Below, one piece after another: positions 14,932 through 23,283 of a DNA stretch of 64,000 nt. Each line of letters begins with the position of its first letter. Within the stretch, counting starts at the first letter, position 1. The notes under the pieces were generated by a model. The model was not told the origin of the DNA, made no database searches, and saw only the letters and a program-made list of their open reading frames with translations. The position numbers and the translations under genes were made by a program. This DNA comes from Intestinibaculum porci (GTDB lineage Bacteria > Bacillota_I > Bacilli_A > Erysipelotrichales > Coprobacillaceae): contig NZ_AP019309.1 in NCBI RefSeq assembly GCF_003925875.1, positions 1,550,001 to 1,614,000 of the forward strand, written 5' to 3'.

Positions 14932-15835
14932 ACTTTCCTTTCATCATAGCATTGACACGTTTTGTATTTGTAAAATTGAGCTTAGCGACTTTTCTCAGAA
15001 TTTTTTCTCCATATTTAGCGCAGATATCAGCAGCGACCTGATCAACAGCAGCGCTATTACCACGGATTAATTTCATCTTCAGGCTCTTCGACATTGATGC
15101 AAAATACTGAAGATAAGCATATTTAGAAATGATTTCGGCAGCGAGGACCGCCATGTACTGTTCATCGGCATGTTCTTCAAACATCAGATCTTTTACGACG
15201 ATGACCTCACTCTTAAGATAATTGAAGTAAGTTTTTGGTGAGACAAACTGATCGATGACTTTGAATTCTACGGTTGTCTTAGCCTTTTGTAAGACATTGA
15301 CTATGGCCTGATTGAAGAGACGGGCACGAATATTCGCCTGATTAATTCCGGAATCGATCATCTTGTTGTAATGTGAATTATCCAAAACGAGCAGTGAGAA
15401 GATCACTTTGGATTTGATCTCCTTGGCATATTCGACAATTTCCTGCGGGGTTAACGCATCAACATCATCAATCTGCAAATCTTTGATGAAACTGATGTTT
15501 TCCTGTGGTACATAGCAGGCAACGACGCATAGCGGACCAAGGTAATCATTTGAGCCGGTTTCCGCGGCACCGATATGGTGCACTTTACAGAATTCATTGG
15601 ATTCTTTGGCTTTCTTGATTCTGGTGGCAAGTTTTCTGCTCCAGTGCTTCGCTTCGTGGATCGCATTCTGACCTGTGAATGTGGCGACTAAAGATGTATC
15701 GACGACAACATCACAGCCTATCGCATGGGCTTTGAGAAGAATTGTATCATCTTCAAATGGAACCATTTGACTATCATAAAATTTTCTCATTTTATTCAAC
15801 GTATTTTTGCTAATCTCGACTTTAATTGGTTCCAC
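14930..15835 (-). CDS. rnhC: RNase HIII homologue with an altered active site
   Basis: A 301-residue protein with an N-terminal TBP-like substrate domain (about 1-80) and an RNase HII-like catalytic domain. RNase HIII cuts RNA in RNA/DNA hybrids with a D-E-D-D metal site. Here the usual GSDETGTGDxxGP reads GAAETGSNDYLGP (89-101), so the first Asp is Ala (A91), while E92, D195 (IDQF) and D224 (HADEQY) remain. Activity is therefore doubtful. The start is GTG at 15835 with GAGGTGAAG upstream. Its position divergent from cvpA-mutS2 is the normal rnhC neighbourhood, supporting orthology. Confidence 0.8.
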   Translation of the reverse strand: MEPIKVEISKNTLNKMRKFYDSQMVPFEDDTILLKAHAIGCDVVVDTSLVATFTGQNAIHEAKHWSRKLATRIKKAKESNEFCKVHHIGAAETGSNDYLGPLCVVACYVPQENISFIKDLQIDDVDALTPQEIVEYAKEIKSKVIFSLLVLDNSHYNKMIDSGINQANIRARLFNQAIVNVLQKAKTTVEFKVIDQFVSPKTYFNYLKSEVIVVKDLMFEEHADEQYMAVLAAEIISKYAYLQYFASMSKSLKMKLIRGNSAAVDQVAADICAKYGEKILRKVAKLNFTNTKRVNAMMKGK

Positions 15836-15878
15836 GTATCTTCACCTCATCTTCTATTTTATCATAAGGCTTACAATT

Positions 15879-15907
15879 TTGACAGTATAAATTGATTTTG
15901 CTATACT
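15879..15907 (+). promoter_or_regulatory. Promoter of cvpA-mutS2-uvrC
   Basis: Near-consensus TTGACA (15879-15884), 17-bp spacer, TATACT (15902-15907). Confidence 0.8.
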
Positions 15908-15923
15908 ATTTTGGGTGATGAAC

Positions 15924-16727
15924 ATGCAATTAAATGTCTCTGCGCAGACGATTGATCTCGTCGTTGGCGTTTATCTTCTTATCAATTTAGTGATCGGTTA
16001 TCAGCGAGGCTTGTTTGCAAGATTATATGATCTTTTGTCGACAATCCTCGTTTTTGTCATTGCCGTCAATATCGCTACGCCGCTTGCTCATAATATTCAT
16101 TTTTATTCGAGCGGCAGTGATTTGATTGCCGGCTTAGTAGAACCAACAGTGAATTATCTGATGGCCTTAGTGTCCTCCATTATTGTCCTTTATATCCTTA
16201 AATTGCTTTTAGGACATATTCTCAAACCGTTTTTTAAACATCTCAAAGAGTCGAGTCATTTCACTTCTTTTGCCGGCGGTCTTTTAGGCATGGCTTTTTC
16301 ACTTGTGAAAAGCCTGCTGATCTGTTATGTGGCCCTCGCCATGGTGCTTCCCACCTTGTATACCAATGGTCAGGAAAAGGTTGCTCAAACCAGCTATGCA
16401 CATATGATCGTTGATCTTTTGCCGTCTTACTCTGGCGATCTATCCTTGCTGACAGATGCCCAGGCTTTAGATGGGCATGTCAAAGTAAGTGATACGCAGA
16501 TGTTAGGGGCGTTGATGCGCGTTAGCTTAACCGGCTATAGCTGGCATATTATCAGTGAAAGTCAGATGTTAGAGCTTATGAATAATCAATTTGGTGAGGA
16601 TATTATAAAATATGGTGTCACCTTAAATGCTAAACAGAAAGACATGGTGGTAGACTTATTGAATAAGTCATCGATTGATATTTTAAAGAGAAGTACAATT
16701 TTATCGAAAATAAAAGTGAGTGAATAG
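15924..16727 (+). CDS. cvpA: CvpA family membrane protein
   Basis: A 267-residue protein with four N-terminal membrane helices typical of CvpA (IDLVVGVYLLINLVIGYQRGL at the start, then the FAGGLLGMAFSLVKS motif) and a longer soluble C-terminal part of about 110 residues. The family was named from colicin V production, but its general role is envelope-related and unresolved. The start is taken as the ATG at 15924, spaced 6 nt from GGTG; the ATG at 15918 is too close. It is directly followed by mutS2. Confidence 0.8.
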   Translation: MQLNVSAQTIDLVVGVYLLINLVIGYQRGLFARLYDLLSTILVFVIAVNIATPLAHNIHFYSSGSDLIAGLVEPTVNYLMALVSSIIVLYILKLLLGHILKPFFKHLKESSHFTSFAGGLLGMAFSLVKSLLICYVALAMVLPTLYTNGQEKVAQTSYAHMIVDLLPSYSGDLSLLTDAQALDGHVKVSDTQMLGALMRVSLTGYSWHIISESQMLELMNNQFGEDIIKYGVTLNAKQKDMVVDLLNKSSIDILKRSTILSKIKVSE

Positions 16728-16728
16728 T

Positions 16729-19026
16729 ATGAAAAATAATTATGAAACCTTAGAATTTCCGGTGATTCGCCAAATGATTGCGGATCGCGCGATTACCAGC
16801 CTCGCAAAAATGCATATTCAGGCTTTAGATGTTACTGAAGATAGCGAGGAGGCGAATGAAGCCCTCAAAAAAGTCTCTTGTGCGATGGATATGCATCGTA
16901 TCTTAGGCCGTTTACCATTAACTCCGATGGATGATATCACCTTATCCTTAAAGAAAGCGGATATGGATGGCACCTTAACATGTGAAGAGTTATGGAACAT
17001 TAATAGCGTCCTCAAAAATGTAAAATCGTTACATAACTATTTTGCCTCTTATGAAGGTGATCTTACAGCCATTCGTGATGAGGTGGAAGGTTTAGTCGGC
17101 GATGATCAATTATCTAATGAAATTGAACGCTGCATTGAACCAGATATGCGCGTCAGTGATCATGCCTCACCGGCTTTATATCGTTTACGTAAAGCGATGC
17201 TCTCAATGCAAAATCGTATTCGTAAAACGATGGAAGGCTACTTAAAAGACAATAAGGATCTCTTATCAATGGATACCTTATCTTCGAAAAATGATCATTT
17301 GGTTTTACCAGTCAAAGCCGGGCATAAAAATGATATCAAAGGGATTGTCCATGCCACTAGTGCGACCAGTCAGACATATTTTATTGAACCGGAAAGCGTT
17401 GTCGCGATGAACAATGAATATAATACATTAGTCAGTGATGAGCATGAAGAAGTGCAGCGTATTCTTCATCAGTTAACGAAGCAGGTTGCCCGTGTTCGCT
17501 ATCATCTGAAGTTTGATCAGGAACTTATGGAAGCTCTTGATTTTATCTTCGCCAAAGCGCGTTTCGGCGTCGAATATGACTGCTGTATCCCGGTGATGGG
17601 TGCGCAGCAGCTCTCTTTAAAACAGGCACGTCATCCGCTGATCGATCAAAAGAAAGTGGTTGCCAATGATATTATTTTAGATACTCAGGCGTTAATGATT
17701 ACGGGGTCAAATACCGGCGGGAAAACAGTCGCTTTAAAAACAGCTGGTTTATTAGCGTTAATGGGACAATGTGCTTTGCCGGTGCCGGCCGTCAGTGCCG
17801 AGATTCCTTTTTATCGCGGGATCTTTGTGGATGTCGGTGATGAACAGTCGATCGAAGCCTCGCTATCGACTTATTCTTCCCATATGAAACGATTAATCCA
17901 GATTACTCAGGAAGCTGATGATACTTCATTAGTTCTCATTGATGAAATTGGTTCGGGAACGGATCCGCAGGAAGGGGCAGCTTTAGCAAAAGCGATCATC
18001 AGTTATTTATTAGATCGTGGTGCCACCTTATTATTAAGTACCCATTATGGGGAATTAAAAACCTTTGGCAAAGCTCGTGATGATATCACTTTAGCATCCG
18101 TTGGCTTTGATATGGAAACGATGCAGCCAACTTACCATTTAACGCTCCATAGCGTGGGGATGTCTTATGCTTTTGAAATTGCAGAATCGTTAGGCCTCAA
18201 AGATGAAATCGTCAAAGCGGGTCTCGCTTATAAAGAAGAATCCGTGACTCAAGAAGCAAAATTAATGGAAAAACTGGAAAAACAGGAACAGGAGATCGCT
18301 TTAAAACAGGAGAAAGTCGATACACTGCTCGCGGATAATGAAAAGCTGCATGAGAAATACAGCCGTCAGTTAGCGGGAGCGAAAAAACAAAAAGAACAGA
18401 TACTGAATGCAGCACATGAAAAAGCGAATAGTATTTTAGAAGAATCCAAAGCAATGGTTGATGAAGTCGTGGCGGACTTAAAGGCGAAAGGATCCCTCAA
18501 AGATCATGAAGTGATTGCGGCGAAACATGATTTGGATGATCTGAAATATAAGAAGAAAGAAAAGAAAAAAGTGCAAACGCATGTTTTTGCTTTAGGCGAT
18601 CATGTCCGGATTGATGCGATGAACCGAGAAGGGGAGATCAGCGCGATTGGCAAGAATCATGAAGTGACAGTTTCAATTGGCGGTCTGCCGATTAAATTAA
18701 AAGATACAGAAATTACTTTCTTACATGGTAAGACCAACGTGAAAGTGAAAAAAGCGCGCACCTATAGTGCCACGAAGAAGACGGGCAGCTATGAGGTCAA
18801 TGTCATTGGCATGCGTTATGTGGAAGCGATGGAGACCGTGGATAAGTTCTTAGATGATGCCTTAATGTTAGGCTATCCATCGATTCGTATTATTCATGGG
18901 ATGGGCACTGGGACACTGCGAAAAGGCATTCGAAAAATGCTGGATCATAAAGATTTTGTGGAAAGTTATCGCGATGGCGGTCCCAATGAGGGCGGCTTAG
19001 GCGCGACACTGGTATATTTCAAATAA
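16729..19026 (+). CDS. mutS2: MutS2 ATPase/endonuclease
   Basis: A 765-residue MutS2, the MutS paralogue lacking the mismatch-recognition domain; it acts on recombination intermediates or stalled, collided ribosomes. Walker A is GSNTGGKTVAL (near residue 325), Walker B is LVLIDEIGSGTDP, followed by a coiled coil (about 505-600, Lys/Glu rich) and a C-terminal Smr domain (about 690-765). In the Smr domain HGMGTGTLRKG is intact, but the usual LDLRG is IGMRY. The ATG is 1 bp after the cvpA stop, and uvrC follows 1 bp after its own stop. Confidence 0.95.
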   Translation: MKNNYETLEFPVIRQMIADRAITSLAKMHIQALDVTEDSEEANEALKKVSCAMDMHRILGRLPLTPMDDITLSLKKADMDGTLTCEELWNINSVLKNVKSLHNYFASYEGDLTAIRDEVEGLVGDDQLSNEIERCIEPDMRVSDHASPALYRLRKAMLSMQNRIRKTMEGYLKDNKDLLSMDTLSSKNDHLVLPVKAGHKNDIKGIVHATSATSQTYFIEPESVVAMNNEYNTLVSDEHEEVQRILHQLTKQVARVRYHLKFDQELMEALDFIFAKARFGVEYDCCIPVMGAQQLSLKQARHPLIDQKKVVANDIILDTQALMITGSNTGGKTVALKTAGLLALMGQCALPVPAVSAEIPFYRGIFVDVGDEQSIEASLSTYSSHMKRLIQITQEADDTSLVLIDEIGSGTDPQEGAALAKAIISYLLDRGATLLLSTHYGELKTFGKARDDITLASVGFDMETMQPTYHLTLHSVGMSYAFEIAESLGLKDEIVKAGLAYKEESVTQEAKLMEKLEKQEQEIALKQEKVDTLLADNEKLHEKYSRQLAGAKKQKEQILNAAHEKANSILEESKAMVDEVVADLKAKGSLKDHEVIAAKHDLDDLKYKKKEKKKVQTHVFALGDHVRIDAMNREGEISAIGKNHEVTVSIGGLPIKLKDTEITFLHGKTNVKVKKARTYSATKKTGSYEVNVIGMRYVEAMETVDKFLDDALMLGYPSIRIIHGMGTGTLRKGIRKMLDHKDFVESYRDGGPNEGGLGATLVYFK

Positions 19027-19027
19027 T

Positions 19028-20800
19028 ATGAATCAGAATTTAGAATATATCAAAAAGAAGTTAGCTTTACTGCCTTTATCACCAGGCTGTTATTTGATGA
19101 AAAATAAAAATGGCAAGGTGATTTATGTCGGCAAGGCGAAAAAACTGAAAAACCGTGTGTCTTCTTATTTTACCGGTGTCCACAATTACAAAACAACGAA
19201 ACTGGTTGATCATATCTGGGACTTTGATTATATCCGCACGGATTCTGAAAAAGAGGCATTGCTTTTAGAAATTAACTTAATTAAAGATTATACCCCAGAA
19301 TATAACATTATGTTTATGGATAATACGTATTATCCTTACATTGAATTAACGAATGAAGAGCATCCACGTTTAAAGATCGTTCGATCGGCCAAAAATAAAA
19401 AAAGCCGCTATTTTGGGCCATTCCCTGATGCGACGGCGGCGCGTAATACATATAAGCTTTTACAGCGATTATTTCCCTTACGCAAATGTAATGTCATTCC
19501 CAATAAACCTTGTCTCTATTATTCTCTGCATCAGTGTTTAGGACCTTGTATTTATGACGATACTAAAGAGGCGGAGAAAGATTTACGTAACCAGGTCATT
19601 AAGTTTATGAAGGGTGATACGAAAGAAAAAATTGAGGAACTGACAAAAGCGATGGAGAAGGCCAGTGAAGAGCTTAATTTTGAATTAGCGATGGAATATC
19701 GTGATCTCATTAAATCGGTTGAATATGTGACAAAACGTCAGCATATTGACTTTAATGATTATGGCGACCGTGATATTCTTGGCTACTATGTCGATAAAGG
19801 CTATTTATCTGTGCAGTTATTCTTTATGCGTGGCGGTCATTTGCTTTCTCATGAATATGATTTGGTGCCTGTCTCGGATGATGCGCAGGAAGACCTGTTA
19901 CAGTTTTTAGTGACCTTCTATCAGACGAACAATGTCCCCAAAGAGTTATTGGTGCCTCAGGATTTCGATATTTCCCTGATTTCGGAAATCTTAGAAACGA
20001 AAATCCTCCAACCCCAGCGCGGTGATAAGAAGGATCTTGTCGATATGGCCAATCGCAATGCGAAAGAAGCATTGGAAAAGAAATTCCTGCTTCGCCAGCA
20101 AAACGAAGCCAAAACGATCGGGGCAATTGAAGAGTTAGGACGACTCTTACAAATTGAGACGCCGCATATGATTGAGCTTTACGATAACTCGAATATCCAA
20201 GGGGCTTATGCCGTAGCCGGAATGGTTGTCTTTAGAGACGGTGTCCCAAGTAAAAAAGATTATCGTCGCTTTAAAATCAAAACGGTGGAAGGACCGGATG
20301 ATTATGCCTCGATGAAAGAAGTCATTTATCGCCGCTACTATCGTAACTTGATGGAACAGCGGGAAATGGCAGACTTAATCATAGTCGATGGGGGGATCGG
20401 ACAGATCAATGCGGCGAAGGAAATTATTGACAGCTTACATGTACCAGTGCATTTAGCTGGTTTAGCGAAGGATGATAAACATTCTACCGCGATGCTCATT
20501 GACCGCGAGGGCAATGAAGTACCCATTGACCCTAAAAGTCAGTTATTCTTCTTATTGACAAGAATGCAGGATGAAGTCCATCGCTATGCTATTAGCTTCC
20601 ACCGACAGGTGCGCTCTAAGTCGCTCTTTGCATCGATTCTTGATGAAGTCGAGGGGATTGGGGAAGTGCGCAAGCGCAAACTCCTGAATAAATTTAAGAG
20701 TGTCAAAAAGATGAAAGAGGCCAGCGTCGAAGAGTTAACGGAAGTTTTACCGCAAAAAGTGGCGCAGGAACTTTATCAGGTGCTCCATCGTGAGGATTAA
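19028..20800 (+). CDS. uvrC: Excinuclease ABC subunit C
   Basis: A 590-residue UvrC, which makes both incisions in nucleotide excision repair. The N-terminal GIY-YIG domain begins PLSPGCYLMKNKNGKVIYVG (13-32). A Cys cluster region follows (about 150-175), then the UVR motif (about 200-235), the RNase H-like UvrC domain (VDGGIGQINAA) and C-terminal helix-hairpin-helix motifs. Length is normal. The ATG is 1 bp after the mutS2 stop with no clear ribosome binding site, so translation is probably coupled. Confidence 0.95.
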   Translation: MNQNLEYIKKKLALLPLSPGCYLMKNKNGKVIYVGKAKKLKNRVSSYFTGVHNYKTTKLVDHIWDFDYIRTDSEKEALLLEINLIKDYTPEYNIMFMDNTYYPYIELTNEEHPRLKIVRSAKNKKSRYFGPFPDATAARNTYKLLQRLFPLRKCNVIPNKPCLYYSLHQCLGPCIYDDTKEAEKDLRNQVIKFMKGDTKEKIEELTKAMEKASEELNFELAMEYRDLIKSVEYVTKRQHIDFNDYGDRDILGYYVDKGYLSVQLFFMRGGHLLSHEYDLVPVSDDAQEDLLQFLVTFYQTNNVPKELLVPQDFDISLISEILETKILQPQRGDKKDLVDMANRNAKEALEKKFLLRQQNEAKTIGAIEELGRLLQIETPHMIELYDNSNIQGAYAVAGMVVFRDGVPSKKDYRRFKIKTVEGPDDYASMKEVIYRRYYRNLMEQREMADLIIVDGGIGQINAAKEIIDSLHVPVHLAGLAKDDKHSTAMLIDREGNEVPIDPKSQLFFLLTRMQDEVHRYAISFHRQVRSKSLFASILDEVEGIGEVRKRKLLNKFKSVKKMKEASVEELTEVLPQKVAQELYQVLHRED

Positions 20801-20802
20801 TC

Positions 20803-20830
20803 TTGCAATTTGAAAGCGGTCTTTTATAAT
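20803..20830 (+). promoter_or_regulatory. Promoter of the VanY-like gene
   Basis: TTGCAA (20803-20808), 16-bp spacer, TATAAT (20825-20830), 21 bp before the ATG. Confidence 0.6.
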
Positions 20831-20851
20831 GGATAGAAAGGATGTGAATTC

Positions 20852-22009
20852 ATGAAAAGATTAAAAACGTGGCATTTGTTTGCCTTGGCGATCGTATTAT
20901 TTACGGCATCCTTCTATTACATTAATATCAAGTATGATCGCTTTTACCGGGTCAAAGGCATCAATAATGAAAATCGTCAGCTGATTGAAAAGTATTTAAC
21001 GAGCAGTGAACAGGATTATCTGGTTGAAAATCAGATTCCGATCGCGAAGTTTATTAAATATATCAAATATAAGGATTTTAAGCTGAAAAACTATCAGTAT
21101 TATAATTTACTGCAGGATACTGATCGCTATAGCAGTAAAAAGACCGTCATTCAAACTGGCAATGCCATTGTCGATGCGCTTTCTTCTCGTTATGATTCCA
21201 ATTTTTATAAATTAGCGCAGACCATTATCGAGAATGATCTCGAGTATGGCCTAATCCATAGTAAGGATTTTAAAGACGAGAATATCAGTTATTATGGCTT
21301 GATGCGGCCTTTATATAGTGCGAAAGATATCTCGTACATCACTGATACCGCGACTTATTTAGATGATTTAGCACTGCGGAATGTTTATGATGATGATGCT
21401 TTGTCGTTTTTTACGGCTGTCTGCGCGGATTATAAGAAAAATTCTTTAAAGACGCTGATGCAGGAGTCTAATGATACAAACGTTGAACTGATCACTCGTC
21501 CCGCGGGGACAGATTTATATCTCAACAGCAATAAATATATTGGCTCCTACGTACCGGAAAGTTTAGTTTTATTGCAGGATGTCAGCCGTCTCAAATATGG
21601 GATGTATTTGCGCTATGATGCTTATCATGCGCTGCTGAAATTAAATGCGGCCATCAAAAAACAGTCTTCGTGCCTGGTTGTTTATCAGGCTTATACCTCT
21701 TATAAACAGCTTGCTGAAGGCGCGCGGGGACACGATGAATTTCAGCTTGGCTTAAGCGTGAAATTTACAGTGAATAATGAGGACTACAAATATTTTGACA
21801 AGACGCAGGAAAGTCAATGGCTAGTTAAGAACGCTTATAAATATGGTTTTGTCTTACGTTATCCTAAGGATAAGGTTAAAGTGACCAAACACGCTTATGA
21901 TGCCCATATTTATCGCTATGTCGGAACAAGACTGGCAGAAAAAATGTATGAAGACAATTTGGCTTTGGAAGAAATTCATAAACAAATGGATGAGGTGAAC
22001 AAATCGTGA
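20852..22009 (+). CDS. VanY-like (M15B) protein lacking zinc ligands
   Basis: A 385-residue protein with one N-terminal membrane anchor (about 8-25). The C-terminal third (about 245-375) follows the VanY D,D-carboxypeptidase pattern: AYTSYKQLAEGARG, then WLVKNAYKYGFVLRYP, then HIYRYVG. In active enzymes the zinc motif is SEHQTGLAVD; here it reads DEFQLGLSVK (295-304), so the zinc His is Phe and the Asp is Lys. Only the final His region (H352) is kept. It is thus probably a non-catalytic wall-binding homologue. The residues 30-240 are not recognised. It overlaps the phosphodiesterase gene by 4 bp. Confidence 0.65.
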   Translation: MKRLKTWHLFALAIVLFTASFYYINIKYDRFYRVKGINNENRQLIEKYLTSSEQDYLVENQIPIAKFIKYIKYKDFKLKNYQYYNLLQDTDRYSSKKTVIQTGNAIVDALSSRYDSNFYKLAQTIIENDLEYGLIHSKDFKDENISYYGLMRPLYSAKDISYITDTATYLDDLALRNVYDDDALSFFTAVCADYKKNSLKTLMQESNDTNVELITRPAGTDLYLNSNKYIGSYVPESLVLLQDVSRLKYGMYLRYDAYHALLKLNAAIKKQSSCLVVYQAYTSYKQLAEGARGHDEFQLGLSVKFTVNNEDYKYFDKTQESQWLVKNAYKYGFVLRYPKDKVKVTKHAYDAHIYRYVGTRLAEKMYEDNLALEEIHKQMDEVNKS

Positions 22010-22470
22010 AAAAAGTAGTAGTATTATCAGATAATCATGGCTTTGATGATATTCTTGATGAAATTAAAATCTTAGAACCTGATGCCGATTATTTTATTCA
22101 CTGCGGCGATAGCGAAGCGCGGCGCCGGCAGTTGTTAGATGGCATGATCTGCGTTGCCGGGAATAATGACTGGGGGATTGATCTGCCTCGCTATGCGAAG
22201 ATTCAAATTGAAGATCTCAAGATTCTCATTACCCATGGTCAGTATTATGGCTATTTCAGCCGTCAGCAGTTAATGGAAGTGGATCTTAAGAAGCATGACT
22301 GTCAGGCGTTGTTTTCTGGCCATACCCATATTCCTGATTTTAGTGAAAAAGATGGTTTCTATTTTTTAAATCCTGGCTCAACGACATTGCCGCGCGGCGG
22401 CTCTTCTCGCTCATACGCGGTCGCGATGATCGACGGCAGTCATATGGATGTAGAATTTAAAGAACTGTAA
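22006..22470 (+). CDS. YfcE/MJ0936-type metallophosphodiesterase
   Basis: A 154-residue calcineurin-like phosphoesterase of the YfcE family. Metal-binding motifs are DNHG (near 9-12), HCGD (near 34), GNND (near 54), THG (near 76) and GHTH (near 106), all present. Such enzymes hydrolyse phosphodiesters with Mn2+; the natural substrate is unknown. The start is GTG at 22006 behind GAGGTGAAC, in ATGA-like overlap with the upstream gene. A second YfcE-type gene lies at 54641-55201. Confidence 0.85.
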   Translation: MKKVVVLSDNHGFDDILDEIKILEPDADYFIHCGDSEARRRQLLDGMICVAGNNDWGIDLPRYAKIQIEDLKILITHGQYYGYFSRQQLMEVDLKKHDCQALFSGHTHIPDFSEKDGFYFLNPGSTTLPRGGSSRSYAVAMIDGSHMDVEFKEL

Positions 22471-22497
22471 GGCATTGTTATATCAATGTCTTTTTTT
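22471..22497 (+). terminator. Terminator after the phosphodiesterase gene
   Basis: GGCATTG (22471-22477) pairs with CAATGTC (22484-22490, one G-U), then seven T. Confidence 0.7.
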
Positions 22498-22508
22498 GAA
22501 GGGTCTTT

Positions 22509-22897
22509 ATGAAACGAATGAAAACGAAGATGTCTTTGTGGCATCTTTTCATGAATGATTCACGCATAAACCTGTTGATCAGATTACGGTAGGCGAGATC
22601 TGCACGAACTGTGAGTATTCAACCACAACTTTTTATCGTCATTTTACTGATAAGTATGATCTGATTGCCTATGATTATACGTCTCATATCGCTTCATTTA
22701 TGATAAAAATCAATAATGAGTATTCCTGGCGGGAGGCCATGCAGGAAGGGGTAGCCTATCTTTCTAGTCAAGAGGCATATCTTAAAAATCTCTTTAAACA
22801 TACCAAAGGCCAGGATTCTTTCTTCGTCAGTAACTCTTTCATTGATAAAAATAAAAAAATACTTGCACTCACAAACTTCTCATGCTATTATAGGTGA
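22509..22897 (+). pseudogene. Broken TetR/AcrR family regulator
   Basis: Translation gives a TetR-type HTH, HKPVDQITVGEICTNC followed by TTTFYRHFTDKYDLI, but these residues are not in frame with the ATG at 22509. The upstream frame (KTKMSLWHLFMND) fits the first TetR helix, so a frameshift lies near 22558-22570. The C-terminal effector domain is cut short: a Tyr-Tyr-Arg-stop ending replaces the expected last helices just before an inverted repeat. The gene is therefore decayed. It lies directly before the tRNA cluster, a usual site for insertions and deletions. Confidence 0.65.
22863..22891 (+). promoter_or_regulatory. Promoter of the tRNA-Arg cluster
   Basis: TTGCAC (22863-22868), 17-bp spacer, TATTAT (22886-22891), 20 bp before the first tRNA. 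Confidence 0.5.
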
Positions 22898-22909
22898 GCA
22901 GTTTGTGAG
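22868..22909. repeat. Inverted repeat around the tRNA promoter
   Basis: CTCACAAACT (22868-22877) and AGTTTGTGAG (22900-22909) form a perfect 10-bp inverted repeat with a 22-bp centre that contains the -10 box. It is also the point where the TetR remnant ends. Confidence 0.8.
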
Positions 22910-22911
22910 AT

Positions 22912-22988
22912 GTCTACGTAGCTCAGCTGGATAGAGCACACGCCTTCTAAGCGTGCGGTCATGGGTTCGAATCCCCTCGTGGACGCCA
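22912..22988 (+). tRNA. tRNA-Arg (anticodon TCT), copy 1
   Basis: A 77-nt cloverleaf with encoded CCA: acceptor GTCTACG/CGTGGAC (one G-U), D stem GCTC/GAGC, anticodon stem CACGC/GCGTG, loop CTTCTAA with anticodon TCT (reads AGA), T loop TTCGAAT. The T stem ATGGG/CCCCT has a T-C mismatch at pair 50-64, shared by all three copies. Confidence 0.95.
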
Positions 22989-22998
22989 TCTTAAAAAT

Positions 22999-23018
22999 AA
23001 AGAGACTTCTGTCTCTTT
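22999..23018 (+). terminator. Hairpin in the first tRNA spacer
   Basis: AAAGAGAC, TTCT loop, GTCTCTTT. It could end part of the transcripts or act as a processing signal. Read-through is needed because the following tRNAs have no promoter of their own in the short spacers. Confidence 0.5.
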
Positions 23019-23023
23019 CATAC

Positions 23024-23100
23024 GTCTACGTAGCTCAGCTGGATAGAGCACACGCCTTCTAAGCGTGCGGTCATGGGTTCGAATCCCCTCGTGGACGCCA
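23024..23100 (+). tRNA. tRNA-Arg (anticodon TCT), copy 2
   Basis: Identical over all 77 nt to copy 1, including the T-stem mismatch; 35-bp spacer before it. Confidence 0.95.
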
Positions 23101-23110
23101 TTTTAAAAAT

Positions 23111-23129
23111 AAGAGACTTTTGTCTCTTT
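23111..23129 (+). terminator. Hairpin in the second tRNA spacer
   Basis: AAGAGAC, TTTT loop, GTCTCTT; a near copy of the hairpin in the first spacer, so the duplicated unit is tRNA plus hairpin (about 111-112 bp). Confidence 0.5.
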
Positions 23130-23134
23130 CATAC

Positions 23135-23211
23135 GTCTACGTAGCTCAGCTGGATAGAGCACACGCCTTCTAAGCGTGCGGTCATGGGTTCGAATCCCCT
23201 CGTGGACGCCA
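23135..23211 (+). tRNA. tRNA-Arg (anticodon TCT), copy 3
   Basis: Identical over all 77 nt to copies 1 and 2; followed by a different terminator hairpin. Confidence 0.95.
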
Positions 23212-23222
23212 TCTTAACATTC

Positions 23223-23243
23223 AAGGGCCATTTGGTCCTTTTT
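23223..23243 (+). terminator. Terminator of the tRNA cluster
   Basis: AAGGGCCA (23223-23230) pairs with TGGTCCTT (23233-23240, one G-U), then a T-run. Confidence 0.7.
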
Positions 23244-23258
23244 ATTTTATGTATAAAA

Positions 23259-23283
23259 AGCGCTCCTTTATTCATGAGCGCTT
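23259..23283 (-). terminator. Terminator of the 176-aa membrane protein gene
   Basis: AAGCGCTC (23259-23266) pairs with GAGCGCTT (23276-23283); on the minus strand it is followed by TTTTT. The stop codon lies in the loop. Confidence 0.7.

Noticed and set aside
19824-20126. 100-codon minus-strand ORF inside uvrC
   Set aside because: It is antisense to well-conserved uvrC, has no ribosome binding site and an unusual composition; a coding shadow.
22912-23211. Regular repeats with spacers resembling a CRISPR array
   Set aside because: The repeated 77-nt unit folds as tRNA-Arg with encoded CCA, and the spacers are near-identical hairpins, not unique sequences. No cas genes are present.
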